From NCBI GenBank assembly GCA_020073165.1, contig JAIQFP010000007.1:147205-211204 (forward strand): a stretch of DNA of 64,000 nucleotides, written 5' to 3'. The notes beneath the pieces are model-generated. The model worked only from the letters and a program-made list of their open reading frames with translations, did no database searches and was not told where the DNA came from. How positions within the stretch are numbered: the first letter of the stretch is position 1; the number at the start of each line of letters is the position of its first letter. Positions 25,037-33,670 of the stretch are shown piece after piece. This DNA is from Terriglobia bacterium. Its GTDB lineage: Bacteria > Acidobacteriota > Terriglobia > Terriglobales > Acidobacteriaceae. Both the position numbers and the translations under genes were made by a program.

Positions 25037-26341
25037 ATGTCTCGACTCAACACACTCAGCCTCGGCCCCCGCACCCACGAGGGTGCCCCTGCCCGCCACC
25101 TCTCGCCTGAGCTCCAGCTCCGGCGCTCGGTGCTCGCCTGCCTGCTCTGGGAGAGCCAGTTCTACGAGGACGGTGTCGAAATCTCCGGCCGCATCGCGGA
25201 ACTCGTCCCCAAGGTCGCACCCGAGAAGGTCGCGGCTCTGGCCGTCGAGGCCCGCCAACAGATGAACCTGCGGCACGCGCCGCTGCTGCTGGTCCGCGAA
25301 ATGGCTCGTCATGCGACCCATCGCCGTCTGGTGGCCGACACGCTCGCCACCGTCATCCAGCGTGCCGACGAGCTCGCCGAGTTCGTCGCCATCTATTGGA
25401 AGGACGGGCGTGTCCCGCTCTCCGGCCAGGTCAAGAAGGGGCTGGCCGCGGCGTTCCCCAAATTCGACGAGTATCAGCTGGCGAAGTACGATCGCGGCGG
25501 GCCGATCAAGCTGCGCGACGTACTCTTTCTCTGCCACGCCAAGCCGCGGGATGCGGCCCAGGCCGGCGTGTGGAAGAAGCTGATCTGGGGTCGCATGGCC
25601 ACGCCCGACACCTGGGAGGTCGCACTCTCCTCGGGCGCCGACAAGCGCGAAGCCTGGCAGCGTCTGCTCGCCGAGAACAAGCTGGGAGCGCTGGCCCTGC
25701 TCCGCAACCTGCGCAACATGAAAGAAGCAGGGGTGGAGGAAGATCTAGTGCTCTCAGCCCTGCGCTCCATGAAGACGCAGCGCGTGCTCCCGTTCCGTTT
25801 TCTTGCTGCGGCCCGTTACGCGCCCCAGTGGGAGGAAGCGCTCGAGCACGCCATGCTGGCTTGCGTCGCCAGCCAGGAGAAGCTCCCCGGCAAGACCATC
25901 GTGCTGGTAGATGTTTCCGGCTCGATGACCGCGCCGCTCTCCCGCCGGTCCGAGATGCAGCGCACCGACGCGGCTTATGGTCTAGCCGTATTGCTGCGTG
26001 AGATCGGCGAGAAGGTTGCGGTGTTTTCCTTCTCGAACGCTCTGGCCGAGGTGCCAGCGCGGCGCGGCTTTGCCCTGCGCGACGCCATCGATGCCTCTCA
26101 GCCGCATGGCGCTACGTATCTCGGCAAGGCGGTCGAGGAGCTGAACCAGAACGAACCCTGCGATCGCCTGATCGTTATCACCGACGAGCAGGCCCATGAC
26201 ACCGTGCCCGCGCCGTGCGGCAAGGGCTACGTGCTCAACGTAGCCAGCTACAAGAACGGAGTCGGCTACGGCAAGTGGACCCACATCGACGGCTGGAGCG
26301 AGTCGGTGGTCGATTACATCCGCATGCTGGAGACCACCTAG
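25037..26341 (+). CDS. rsr: TROVE/VWA protein, bacterial Ro60 orthologue
   Basis: 434 residues; ATG with AAGGAG upstream. Residues ~15-270 are the alpha-helical TROVE ring, e.g. EARQQMNLRHAPLLLVREMA and GRVPLSGQVKKGLAAAFPKF. Residues ~285-434 are a von Willebrand A domain with the metal-ion site D292-x-S294-x-S296 in VDVSGSM. Both parts are as in human Ro60 and Deinococcus Rsr, which bind Y RNAs and misfolded RNA and steer exonucleases in RNA decay and stress survival. The Y RNA-like element upstream supports the call. No rtcB or rtcA gene is in the window. Confidence 0.93.
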   Translation: MSRLNTLSLGPRTHEGAPARHLSPELQLRRSVLACLLWESQFYEDGVEISGRIAELVPKVAPEKVAALAVEARQQMNLRHAPLLLVREMARHATHRRLVADTLATVIQRADELAEFVAIYWKDGRVPLSGQVKKGLAAAFPKFDEYQLAKYDRGGPIKLRDVLFLCHAKPRDAAQAGVWKKLIWGRMATPDTWEVALSSGADKREAWQRLLAENKLGALALLRNLRNMKEAGVEEDLVLSALRSMKTQRVLPFRFLAAARYAPQWEEALEHAMLACVASQEKLPGKTIVLVDVSGSMTAPLSRRSEMQRTDAAYGLAVLLREIGEKVAVFSFSNALAEVPARRGFALRDAIDASQPHGATYLGKAVEELNQNEPCDRLIVITDEQAHDTVPAPCGKGYVLNVASYKNGVGYGKWTHIDGWSESVVDYIRMLETT

Positions 26342-26625
26342 TGCCGAGGCCCGGGCATCAGGCGCCGTGTGATCTCGCTCACGATGCCAGGTGACGCCAG
26401 ACACCATCGGGAACCGGCCGATGGCGCAACAATGGGCCTCACTGCCATTCATTCCAGAGGCCCCGCGCTGAAAGAAGCTGGGAGACGCGGGGCCCATCTT
26501 TCGCCCCCCGCTTTGCGGGAAGACAAGACGAGCAAAGGGCTTAGCATGGTAACCTCACGGAAGGACAGGGTGGCGTGCGGGATTCGGCACTTGACGCGCG
26601 TCAGGGTTAAGGATAGATATCAGTC

Positions 26626-27486
26626 ATGAGAAGAGGGCGCGCCTCAATCGCCGCCCATGCGATTACTGGAGGCGCTGGAAGCATAGACGTGAGTTCGAAA
26701 ACTCCGCCGAAGGCCCGCTTCATTCCCCATGAAGAGATCCCTTCCCCCCTCCCCATCTGCTGTGAACCATTGGCTCTGCTGGAATTGGCCACGCTGCGGC
26801 TCTCGCCGATTTACTACGGCATGGGGGTTCCTGCCGGAGATGGAACGGCGGCTGTCATCGTCCCAGGTTTCTTGGGGATGGATCTAACCCTCTTTGAACT
26901 CCACGCCTGGCTCGCCCGTATCGGCTACCATCCGTACTTTTCCGGTATGGGTTTTGCCGCCGACTGCCCCAACCTGATGGCGCAGCAACTGGCAGAGACT
27001 ATCGACCGCGCGTACACAGAAACAGGACATCGGGTGCATTTGGTGGGGCATAGCCTGGGCGGGATCTTCGCCCGTTCCGCGGCCGTCCGCATGCCGGACC
27101 GCATCGCTTCCGTCACCACCTTGGGCTCTCCTTTCCGGGGCCTCGTCGCGCATGGACTCGTGCTCTCTCTGGCCAGCCTGGTGCGCCGCCGGATCCGCCG
27201 GCGGTACCGGAACCCGCCGGAGGGATGCGCGACCAGTCGGTGCTCGTGCGCGTTCGGGCGCTCTCTCGGCCGGAAATGGCCGCGATCGGTCGCTCAAACC
27301 GCCATCTATACCCGTGACGACGGGATCGTTGACTGGCGCTACTGTCTGACCGGTGACCCGAGCGTGGACGTGGAGGTCGGCGGGACGCACCTCGGCCTTA
27401 TCTTCAACTCGAATACCTACCTGCACATTGCAGAGCGCCTGGCCACCCGTTCCGGAAAACGCGCCTCCAAACACACCCGGTCCTAA
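26626..27486 (+). CDS. alpha/beta-hydrolase, triacylglycerol-lipase-like
   Basis: 286 residues. The nucleophile elbow is GHSLGG (about 142-147). The acid is probably Asp in RDDGIVDW (about 230) and the base is His in GTHLGLIF. GFLGMDLTLFELHAWLARIG is the oxyanion-hole region. No clear signal peptide, although the N-terminus is basic. It looks like PGAP1-like or lipase-class proteins. Between about 185 and 220 there is an Arg/Cys-rich insert (RRRIRRRYRNPP, CATSRCSCAFGR) that is unusual for the family. Substrate unknown. Confidence 0.78.
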   Translation: MRRGRASIAAHAITGGAGSIDVSSKTPPKARFIPHEEIPSPLPICCEPLALLELATLRLSPIYYGMGVPAGDGTAAVIVPGFLGMDLTLFELHAWLARIGYHPYFSGMGFAADCPNLMAQQLAETIDRAYTETGHRVHLVGHSLGGIFARSAAVRMPDRIASVTTLGSPFRGLVAHGLVLSLASLVRRRIRRRYRNPPEGCATSRCSCAFGRSLGRKWPRSVAQTAIYTRDDGIVDWRYCLTGDPSVDVEVGGTHLGLIFNSNTYLHIAERLATRSGKRASKHTRS

Positions 27487-27717
27487 GTCGGACTTGTCCA
27501 CCGTCGGGCCCATTCAAGTCTGATTCAAACTGCAACACTGTGCCCGGGAATGGGAAGATTTGACAATCTTTTTGCAATTCTCCGGCGACTTCCGGGGAGG
27601 AATCGTCGCAGAATAGACAGGCCATTTCAGACTTCCCTTGCCACCTCCGCGGAGTTGGGACGGATGGCGCACTGAGATGCATGTGGCCGGTTCGACCGCG
27701 GCCCGGAGGAACCCGGA

Positions 27718-27972
27718 ATGAGTGACACCAGCCAATATTGCTGGGTAGTGCTATGCAAGAACCACAGGTTCCACAATCGGCAGAACCTGTTCTCTGGCCA
27801 TCGTATCCCCCTTGGTGAAACCGACGCCTTCATGCCTCCGCCGGCGCTGAGCGGCGGCTTGCAGGTGCGCTGCGATGACTGCGGGCAGCAGCACTCCTAC
27901 CAGGCCAAGGATGTGCTGAGAACCCAGTTGGAGTTGCCTCCCTCGTTCGCGCCCCATCCCCTGTTTCGGTAG
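27718..27972 (+). CDS. small unknown protein with a Cys pair
   Basis: 84 residues; ATG with GGAGGAAC upstream. It starts MSDTSQYCWVVLCKNHRFHN and has RCDDCGQQHSY in the middle. C8, C13, H16 and the later C-x2-C could form a zinc site. No membrane segment. No family recognised. Confidence 0.6.
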   Translation: MSDTSQYCWVVLCKNHRFHNRQNLFSGHRIPLGETDAFMPPPALSGGLQVRCDDCGQQHSYQAKDVLRTQLELPPSFAPHPLFR

Positions 27973-28009
27973 TCAGCTGCCACGCCGCAAGCGCACCGAT
28001 TCGTATATC

Positions 28010-28291
28010 ATGCCGCCAATGGCTCTCCACGAACTCCACCCTTTGTGCGATGCTGAGATCGCCCAACTCCCCGAAAAGCCGGGAGTGTTCGTTCTCTTTC
28101 AGATTGAAGTTGCAGTGCATGCCGATCAGGCTGCAAATCTCCGCAAGGCATTACGCACAGCCAAAGCGAGCTTTCCCAGCGCCAGCCACTTCTCCGTGGA
28201 AACGCTGGCCCCGCGTGCCCTGGCTCCCCGGGTGCAGCAATTGAGGAAACAACTCCGGCTGGTGCGGACCGCATCCTTCGTCGGACGCTGA
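28010..28291 (+). CDS. small protein resembling a degenerate GIY-YIG domain
   Basis: 93 residues (an ATG 9 nt further down is an equal choice; no ribosome site is visible). LPEKPGVFVLFQ followed after a gap by AANLRKALRTAK runs parallel to the start of UvrC-type GIY-YIG nucleases (LPxxPGVY... and xxNLKKRV). The second catalytic motif (YVG) reads HAD here, so nuclease activity is unlikely. The remaining half is shorter than in true GIY-YIG proteins. Resemblance judged by eye only. Confidence 0.5.
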   Translation: MPPMALHELHPLCDAEIAQLPEKPGVFVLFQIEVAVHADQAANLRKALRTAKASFPSASHFSVETLAPRALAPRVQQLRKQLRLVRTASFVGR

Positions 28292-28470
28292 AACCGTCGG
28301 AAAGCTCCCCCATCAGAAATAGGAGTCTGGCCCTCATGGTCCCCCACGCCAGCCTCCGTTGACGGCCCGGGAGCCGGCTGGCACAATAGCCCTCCGCCAC
28401 GCAGCGCGCCCACGAAGCCTTTGGCTGGATGCGGCATCAAACGAAAGGTTCAGATACTCGAGGGGGAATC

Positions 28471-29148
28471 ATGAGAACACTACACACAGTGCTGATCGTC
28501 TGCTTGGGGACATTCATGCTGGCTGCTGTCGCCATGGGGCAAGCCAGCAAAGACGGGGTCATCACCATCAACGGCGGCCGAACTACGGTGTACATGAAGC
28601 CGCCGTCGCCGGTTGTAGCGCCGGCGCAGCCGCCCTCCGCAGACCTGGTTACCATCTACAGCAATTTGGGAACGGGCAGCAATGTATACAACGCCATTGC
28701 AGGCTCCGGCGTTCTGGGAAGGCAGGTGCCCGGGCAGCCGCGGCCGGAATGGCTCGCCAACGGTTTCACCCCCACCGCTGATCACACCGTCACTGAAATC
28801 CAGGTGGGAGTGACTTATGTCAGCGGCGACAATGAAATGGTGTTGAGTCTGAATGAAGACAACGGAGGAGTACCCGGGAAGGTCCTTCACACCTGGCACT
28901 TCGCCAACCTGTCGGCTTTTGGAACCTGCTGCACTCTACAAACCGCCCGCTTGAAAACCGGGATCCCCGTGAAGAAGGACACCCTCTACTGGGTGCTGGT
29001 ACGCACCTCCAGACAGGGAGTAGACACCTGGGACGTCTGGAACAACAATATCAGCGATTTTCAGGGCTCGTTCTCCAATAACACTGGCCAGGGCTGGAAC
29101 CAGAAGAGCATTCAGGAACTGGGCGCCTTCGGGGTTTTTGGGCAGTAG
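28471..29148 (+). CDS. secreted choice-of-anchor R domain protein
   Basis: 225 residues; ATG with GAGGGGGAATC upstream. Signal peptide to AMGQA. The body LVTIYSNLGTGSNVYN, WLANGFTPTADHTVTEI and LSLNEDNGGVPGKVLHTW follows the pattern of the choice-of-anchor R domain found in PEP-CTERM and other sorted surface proteins. The protein lacks a visible C-terminal anchor or sorting signal here, so it is probably free in the periplasm or outside. Function unknown. Confidence 0.72.
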   Translation: MRTLHTVLIVCLGTFMLAAVAMGQASKDGVITINGGRTTVYMKPPSPVVAPAQPPSADLVTIYSNLGTGSNVYNAIAGSGVLGRQVPGQPRPEWLANGFTPTADHTVTEIQVGVTYVSGDNEMVLSLNEDNGGVPGKVLHTWHFANLSAFGTCCTLQTARLKTGIPVKKDTLYWVLVRTSRQGVDTWDVWNNNISDFQGSFSNNTGQGWNQKSIQELGAFGVFGQ

Positions 29149-29167
29149 CCTGGGATGGCTCCTGCCC

Positions 29168-30499
29168 CTATCCCGCTGGCGAGTTCGAGACCTCACACCT
29201 ACTGCAGCGCATACAAGTTCCCATCCATGCTGCCGAAGTAGACCACACCCTTGTCAACCACGGGGGCGAGGACATGATGGCCCCAATTGAGATGAACCGG
29301 TAGAAGTCAACGTACATGTCCTCGAAGTCGCCAAAGATCGGCGCGAAGGCATCCTGGTTCAGGCTTCCGTCAGGATTCAGGATCTTTAGCGTGTCTTTCT
29401 TCGCAGCCTCGGTCTGGAATTCCCAGGCGAGCTTGCCGGACTTGGCGTCGATTGCGTAGAGCTTGCCGTTGTGATCGCCGACGTAGGCGAGGTCGCCCGC
29501 CAGTGCAGCCGAGGAAAACATGTAAGCCTTGGCATCGAAGTTGAAACGCAGCCGCCCCGTCTTGGCGTCAAGCGCCATAAAGCGCGCACTGTCGGAGGTG
29601 CCCACGTACACCACGCCATCGCGCACCGCAGGCGTGCCGTTCACCCACGACTTGCTGGTGGGATAATCCCACTTCTTGCGGCCGGTAGCGGCGTCCACCG
29701 CATAGACGTGGGCGTCACGGCATCCCACGTACACGACCCCGTCTACCACTGCCGGTGAGGATTGAAAGCCAACTTGGTTGTGAATGACCGGATCCTCACC
29801 GGTTTTCAGCGACCACTTTTCCTGCCCCGTTTCGGCATCGATGGCATACAGATAGCTGTCCCAGCTGCCGATGTAAACGGTGTTGTTGTAGATGGCCGGA
29901 GAGGCATGCACGACATCCTTGGTCGGAAACTTCCACTGCAGCAAGCCGCTCTGTGCGTCGACCGCATAGACGTTGCCGTCACCGCTGCCAAAATACACTT
30001 TGCCGTTTGCCACCGCCGGCGAGGACAGCCAGACGTCCCAGGCATCAGGCACGGTCTGGGCTGCGGACGGGTATCCGTGAAGGTTCTTGGCTTCGAATTT
30101 CCTCTCGTATTCGGTAGCAAATGCCCACTTGATCTTGCCGGTCGCGGTATCGATGGCAGCGAGAGCACCGCTGGAAGAAACAAAGTAGAGCGTCCCGCCA
30201 GCCACCGCCGGAGAGGAGGCAATCGGCATCCGTGACTTGAACTTCCACTTCTCCTTACCCGTCTCCTGGTCGATGGCGTAGAGATAGGTATCCATGCTGG
30301 CGATGTAGACGACGCCATCTGCCACGGCAGGCGAGGCTACAATCGGGCCCCCGCTTTTGAAGGTCCACTTCACGCCGTTCAGCTGTCTCGGCCCCGGCGA
30401 TTCATACACGCCGGTGCGAGCCACGTTGCCGTGGAAGGTGGCTTGGGCCATTGCACTGCTTGTGCCGAGCACTAGAAAAAGAACCAAAACTCGCGTCAT
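29168..30499 (-). CDS. secreted PQQ-like beta-propeller protein, 3' end frameshifted
   Basis: 443 residues as read. Signal peptide (VLVLFLVLGTSSAMAQ). PQQ/BamB-type blades repeat throughout: YLYAIDQETGKEKWKFKS, NVYAVDAQSGLLQWKFP, YLYAIDAETGQEKWSLKTG and KLYAIDAKSGKLAWEFQT. The last blade is broken: after SIGAIMSSP a five-G run (29262-29266, plus strand) puts the reading out of frame. One extra base there would give VVDKGVVYFGSMDG then NLYALQ and a stop at 29200-29202. This is either a sequencing error or a real loss of the last strand. Function unknown; an exported scaffold or sensor. Confidence 0.82.
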   Translation of the reverse strand: MTRVLVLFLVLGTSSAMAQATFHGNVARTGVYESPGPRQLNGVKWTFKSGGPIVASPAVADGVVYIASMDTYLYAIDQETGKEKWKFKSRMPIASSPAVAGGTLYFVSSSGALAAIDTATGKIKWAFATEYERKFEAKNLHGYPSAAQTVPDAWDVWLSSPAVANGKVYFGSGDGNVYAVDAQSGLLQWKFPTKDVVHASPAIYNNTVYIGSWDSYLYAIDAETGQEKWSLKTGEDPVIHNQVGFQSSPAVVDGVVYVGCRDAHVYAVDAATGRKKWDYPTSKSWVNGTPAVRDGVVYVGTSDSARFMALDAKTGRLRFNFDAKAYMFSSAALAGDLAYVGDHNGKLYAIDAKSGKLAWEFQTEAAKKDTLKILNPDGSLNQDAFAPIFGDFEDMYVDFYRFISIGAIMSSPPWLTRVWSTSAAWMGTCMRCSRCEVSNSPAG

Positions 30500-30752
30500 C
30501 GGGCGTTTCTCCGGTGTTGGAACCGCCACATCGATTGCGGATTCGTGCTTCCGCACGCAGCTCATGGGCTGGTCATGTATCTGACGTGGTGAAGAGGTTC
30601 TCGTTAGCGGGACGCGTGGACGCGCATTGAGATTCATGCAGCCGGCTTTGCGGCCTCCGCGGTGGAACGTCCCACACGGAATGCGATACACTGCGGAGTC
30701 TTCCCGCAGCCGGTGTAAGCCACCGTGCTACCTTTTTCGGACAGCATCCAAC

Positions 30753-31964
30753 ATGACCGTCTCTGCCGAAACCAAACCCGGCCGTTCCGCCGAGGCCGGC
30801 CATTGGGGCAAAGACATTCGCTCCGACCTGCATGTGGCGCTGGAGCCGCGCGACCGGGGCGGCCTGGAGATCACTCTGGAGTCCCGCGTTGCCGCCTATT
30901 ATGGCGATTCCATCGTGGCGCAGACGCGGCAAGTGTTGGAAGCACTCGGCATAAAACACGCCCGGGTTTCGCTCCACGACGAAGGCGCGCTGCCCTTCGT
31001 CATCTCGGCGCGGGTTGAGACTGCGGCGAAGCGCGCCGGCCTGGGCGCCGGACAAAAATCGCCGTCCGACAAATTACCCCTGCCTCAGCCCTCCGCGCGC
31101 GACCGCCTGCGCCGTTCACGCTTGTATCTGCCCGGCACGGAGCCCAAGTATTTCATCAACGCCGCGCTGCACGGGCCCGACGCTATCATTCTCGACCTCG
31201 AAGACTCCGTTCATCACGCCGAGAAAGACGCTGCTCGCATCCTGGTCCGCAACACCCTGCGGGCCGTGGATTTCGGCGCCTGCGAGCGCATGGTGCGCAT
31301 CAACCAGTTGCCCCTGGGCCTTGAGGATCTGGCGGAAATCATCCCGGAGGCGCCCGACCTCGTGCTCCTCCCCAAGACCGAGAACCCGCAGCAGGTCGCG
31401 GAAGTGGACCGGATGATCGGCGAACTTAAGGTCCGCAACAAGATCGATCGTCCCATTTGGTTGATGCCCATTCTCGAGTCCGCGCTCGGGATTGAGAATG
31501 CTACTGCTATTGCCAATGCCAGTCCAAACCTGGCCGCGCTGACCATCGGCCTGGAGGATTACACCGCCGACATGGGTGTGGTGAAGACGGTGGAAGGCCG
31601 CGAATCACTCTATGCCCGCACCCGCCTGGTGAATGCCGCTAAGGCCGCGGGGATCCAGGCCATCGATTCTGTATTCGGAGATGTCGGCGACATGGACGGT
31701 CTGCGGCGCTGGGGAGAGAATTCCCGCGCCCTTGGCTTCGAAGGCATGGGCTGCATCCATCCCACGCAGATTCCGCTGATTCATGAAGCCTTTGCCCCCT
31801 CGCAGGCGGAGATCGAGAAAGCACTGAAGATCGTCGCCGCCTTCGAAGACGCGCAGCAGCGCGGACTGGGCGTTGTCAGCCTGGGATCCAAGATGATTGA
31901 CCCACCGGTAGTGCAGCGCGCGCTGAAGTTGGTTGCTCGCGCCAAACAGATGGGCAAGGCGTGA
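30753..31964 (+). CDS. CitD-CitE fusion: citrate lyase acyl-carrier and beta subunits
   Basis: 403 residues. The first ~90 resemble CitD (GGLEITLESRVAAYYGDSI, ALGIKHARVSLHDEGALPF). From about 115 the chain is CitE of the HpcH/HpaI aldolase family: RLRRSRLYLPGTEPKYF, AIILDLEDSVHHAEK and GLEDYTADMGV with Mg-binding acidic residues. In CitD the prosthetic group sits on a serine in GTxESSD; here the region reads GRSAEAG, and the serine of that motif seems to be replaced by alanine. Followed by CitF, so a citrate-lyase-type complex (citrate to acetate plus oxaloacetate) is likely. No citC, citG or citX in the window. Confidence 0.78.
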   Translation: MTVSAETKPGRSAEAGHWGKDIRSDLHVALEPRDRGGLEITLESRVAAYYGDSIVAQTRQVLEALGIKHARVSLHDEGALPFVISARVETAAKRAGLGAGQKSPSDKLPLPQPSARDRLRRSRLYLPGTEPKYFINAALHGPDAIILDLEDSVHHAEKDAARILVRNTLRAVDFGACERMVRINQLPLGLEDLAEIIPEAPDLVLLPKTENPQQVAEVDRMIGELKVRNKIDRPIWLMPILESALGIENATAIANASPNLAALTIGLEDYTADMGVVKTVEGRESLYARTRLVNAAKAAGIQAIDSVFGDVGDMDGLRRWGENSRALGFEGMGCIHPTQIPLIHEAFAPSQAEIEKALKIVAAFEDAQQRGLGVVSLGSKMIDPPVVQRALKLVARAKQMGKA

Positions 31965-31974
31965 CTCATGTGGA

Positions 31975-31997
31975 GACGGGCGCCTCGCCCGTCTCGG
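31975..31997. repeat. hairpin element GAGACGGGCG-CCT-CGCCCGTCTC
   Basis: A perfect 10-bp stem with a 3-nt loop between the two citrate lyase genes; same family as the hairpins at 21,932 and 55,050. Confidence 0.6.
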
Positions 31998-32028
31998 TCG
32001 GGCAAAGCCCGGCAGTGTACGGAGAAGA

Positions 32029-33591
32029 ATGACCGATCGCGTGGAACTCGCGCAGAATGCCGCCGGACGCATGGTACCCGCCATGGTCAACGGCAAGCCC
32101 CAGATCCCGTACATCGGCGTCGGCAAGTATCAACCCCGCGGCCGCAAGCAAGCCCCGCCGATCCGATCGAATAAAGACTTTCCCGAGAACGGCGACAAGC
32201 GCGTGCCCGATCTCCAGACTGCTTTGCGCAACTGCGGACTGCGCGACGGCATGGTCCTCTCCAACCATCACCACCTGCGCGACGGCGACCGCGTCGCGCT
32301 CATGGCACTTGAAGCCGCCGCCCGCCTCGGCGTCAAAAACCTGATGTGGTTCCCCAGCGCATCCTTCCCCTCGCAGCAGGGCGCCATTGACCTGATGCAG
32401 AAAGGCGTCATCCATCACATCGAAGGCTCGATGAACGGCCCGCTGGGCGACTACTGCACCCAGGGCAACATGCGCGGCATGGGAGTCCTGCGCTCTCATG
32501 GCGGCCGTTGGCAGGCCATCCAGGACGGTGAGGTACACATTGACATCGCGGTGATCGCCGCGCCTACCGCCGATCCCTTCGGCAACGCCGACGGCTCCCA
32601 CGGCACATCGGCCTGCGGTTCGCTCGGCTTCGCCCTGGCCGACTCGATGTATGCCGACCACGTCATCGTGGTCACCGATAACCTGGTGCCGTTCCCCTGC
32701 ATCCCCTGGCAGATTCAGGGCAACAACGTGGACTACGTCGTCGAGGTCGATTCCATCGGCGATCCCGCGAAAATCGTCTCCGGCACCACCCAGATCACAC
32801 GCTCGCCCGACCGCCTGCGCATCGCCGAGTTCGTGGCTCGCTTCCTCCGTGACGCCGGCATCATGAAAAACGGCTTCTCCTTCCAGGCGGGTGCCGGAGG
32901 CATCGCCCTCGCCTTCGTGGACTACCTCCGCCGCATGATGAAAGACGCCGGCGTCAAAGCCCGCTTCGTGCGCGGTGGCTCCACCAAGTATCTGGTCGAA
33001 CTCCTGCAGGGTGGGCTTACCGACTACATCCTCGACGGGCAGACCTTCGATCTCGACGGGGTAAAGTCCATCGCCAACGATCCGCGGCACGTGCCCACCT
33101 CGCCGTTCACGTCGTACAACTACCACGGCAAAGGCTCGTTCGCGTCCATGGTGGACGCGGTAGTGCTGGGCGCGACCGAAGTGGACGTGAACTTCAACGG
33201 CAACGTGGTCACCCACTCCGACGGCCGCCTGCTGCACGGTATTGGAGGCTGGCAGAACTGCCTCGCCGCCGGATGCACCATCCTGGCAGTGCCCTCCTTC
33301 CGCGACCGCATTCCGGTGATCGTCGACCAGGTGACTACGCTCACCGGCCCCGGCGAACTCATTGACGTAGTAGTCACCGAACGCGGCATCGCCATCAACC
33401 CGCGCCGCCAGGACCTGCTGGATGCGGTCAAGGGCTCGAGCCTGCCCATCCGCCCCATTCAAGACATCAAAGCCGAAGTGGAGCGCATCTGCGGCGGCAA
33501 GCCGGCTCGCCCCAAGCTCGGGGATCGCCCCGTGGCCGTGGTGAAGTGGGTGGATGGGACCGTGCTGGACACGGTCTGGCAGGTCGGATAA
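32029..33591 (+). CDS. citF: citrate lyase alpha subunit (citrate CoA-transferase)
   Basis: 520 residues; ATG with GGAGAAG upstream. VGKYQPRGRKQAPPI, NHHHLRDGD and the glycine-rich PTADPFGNADGSHGTSACGS are those of the CitF subunit, which swaps the acetyl group on CitD for citrate in the citrate lyase complex. It is at the usual length (~510). 64 nt separate it from citDE, and the hairpin in between may set the expression ratio. Together they suggest use of citrate as a carbon source, or a related citramalyl or acyl-CoA lyase. Confidence 0.88.
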   Translation: MTDRVELAQNAAGRMVPAMVNGKPQIPYIGVGKYQPRGRKQAPPIRSNKDFPENGDKRVPDLQTALRNCGLRDGMVLSNHHHLRDGDRVALMALEAAARLGVKNLMWFPSASFPSQQGAIDLMQKGVIHHIEGSMNGPLGDYCTQGNMRGMGVLRSHGGRWQAIQDGEVHIDIAVIAAPTADPFGNADGSHGTSACGSLGFALADSMYADHVIVVTDNLVPFPCIPWQIQGNNVDYVVEVDSIGDPAKIVSGTTQITRSPDRLRIAEFVARFLRDAGIMKNGFSFQAGAGGIALAFVDYLRRMMKDAGVKARFVRGGSTKYLVELLQGGLTDYILDGQTFDLDGVKSIANDPRHVPTSPFTSYNYHGKGSFASMVDAVVLGATEVDVNFNGNVVTHSDGRLLHGIGGWQNCLAAGCTILAVPSFRDRIPVIVDQVTTLTGPGELIDVVVTERGIAINPRRQDLLDAVKGSSLPIRPIQDIKAEVERICGGKPARPKLGDRPVAVVKWVDGTVLDTVWQVG

Positions 33592-33612
33592 GAAACCGGC
33601 AGTTCTCAAGTC

Positions 33613-33650
33613 AAAAAAATCAGGGCGACGCTCAGCCGAACGTCGCCCTG
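33613..33650 (-). terminator. rho-independent terminator of the repeat-protein gene
   Basis: On the minus strand a perfect 10-bp stem (33621-33630 with 33641-33650) is followed by ATTTTTTT. It ends the gene transcribed from the right; on the plus strand it lacks the T-run but may also stop citF mRNA. Confidence 0.85.
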
Positions 33651-33670
33651 AAACACGCACGCATCTTGGC

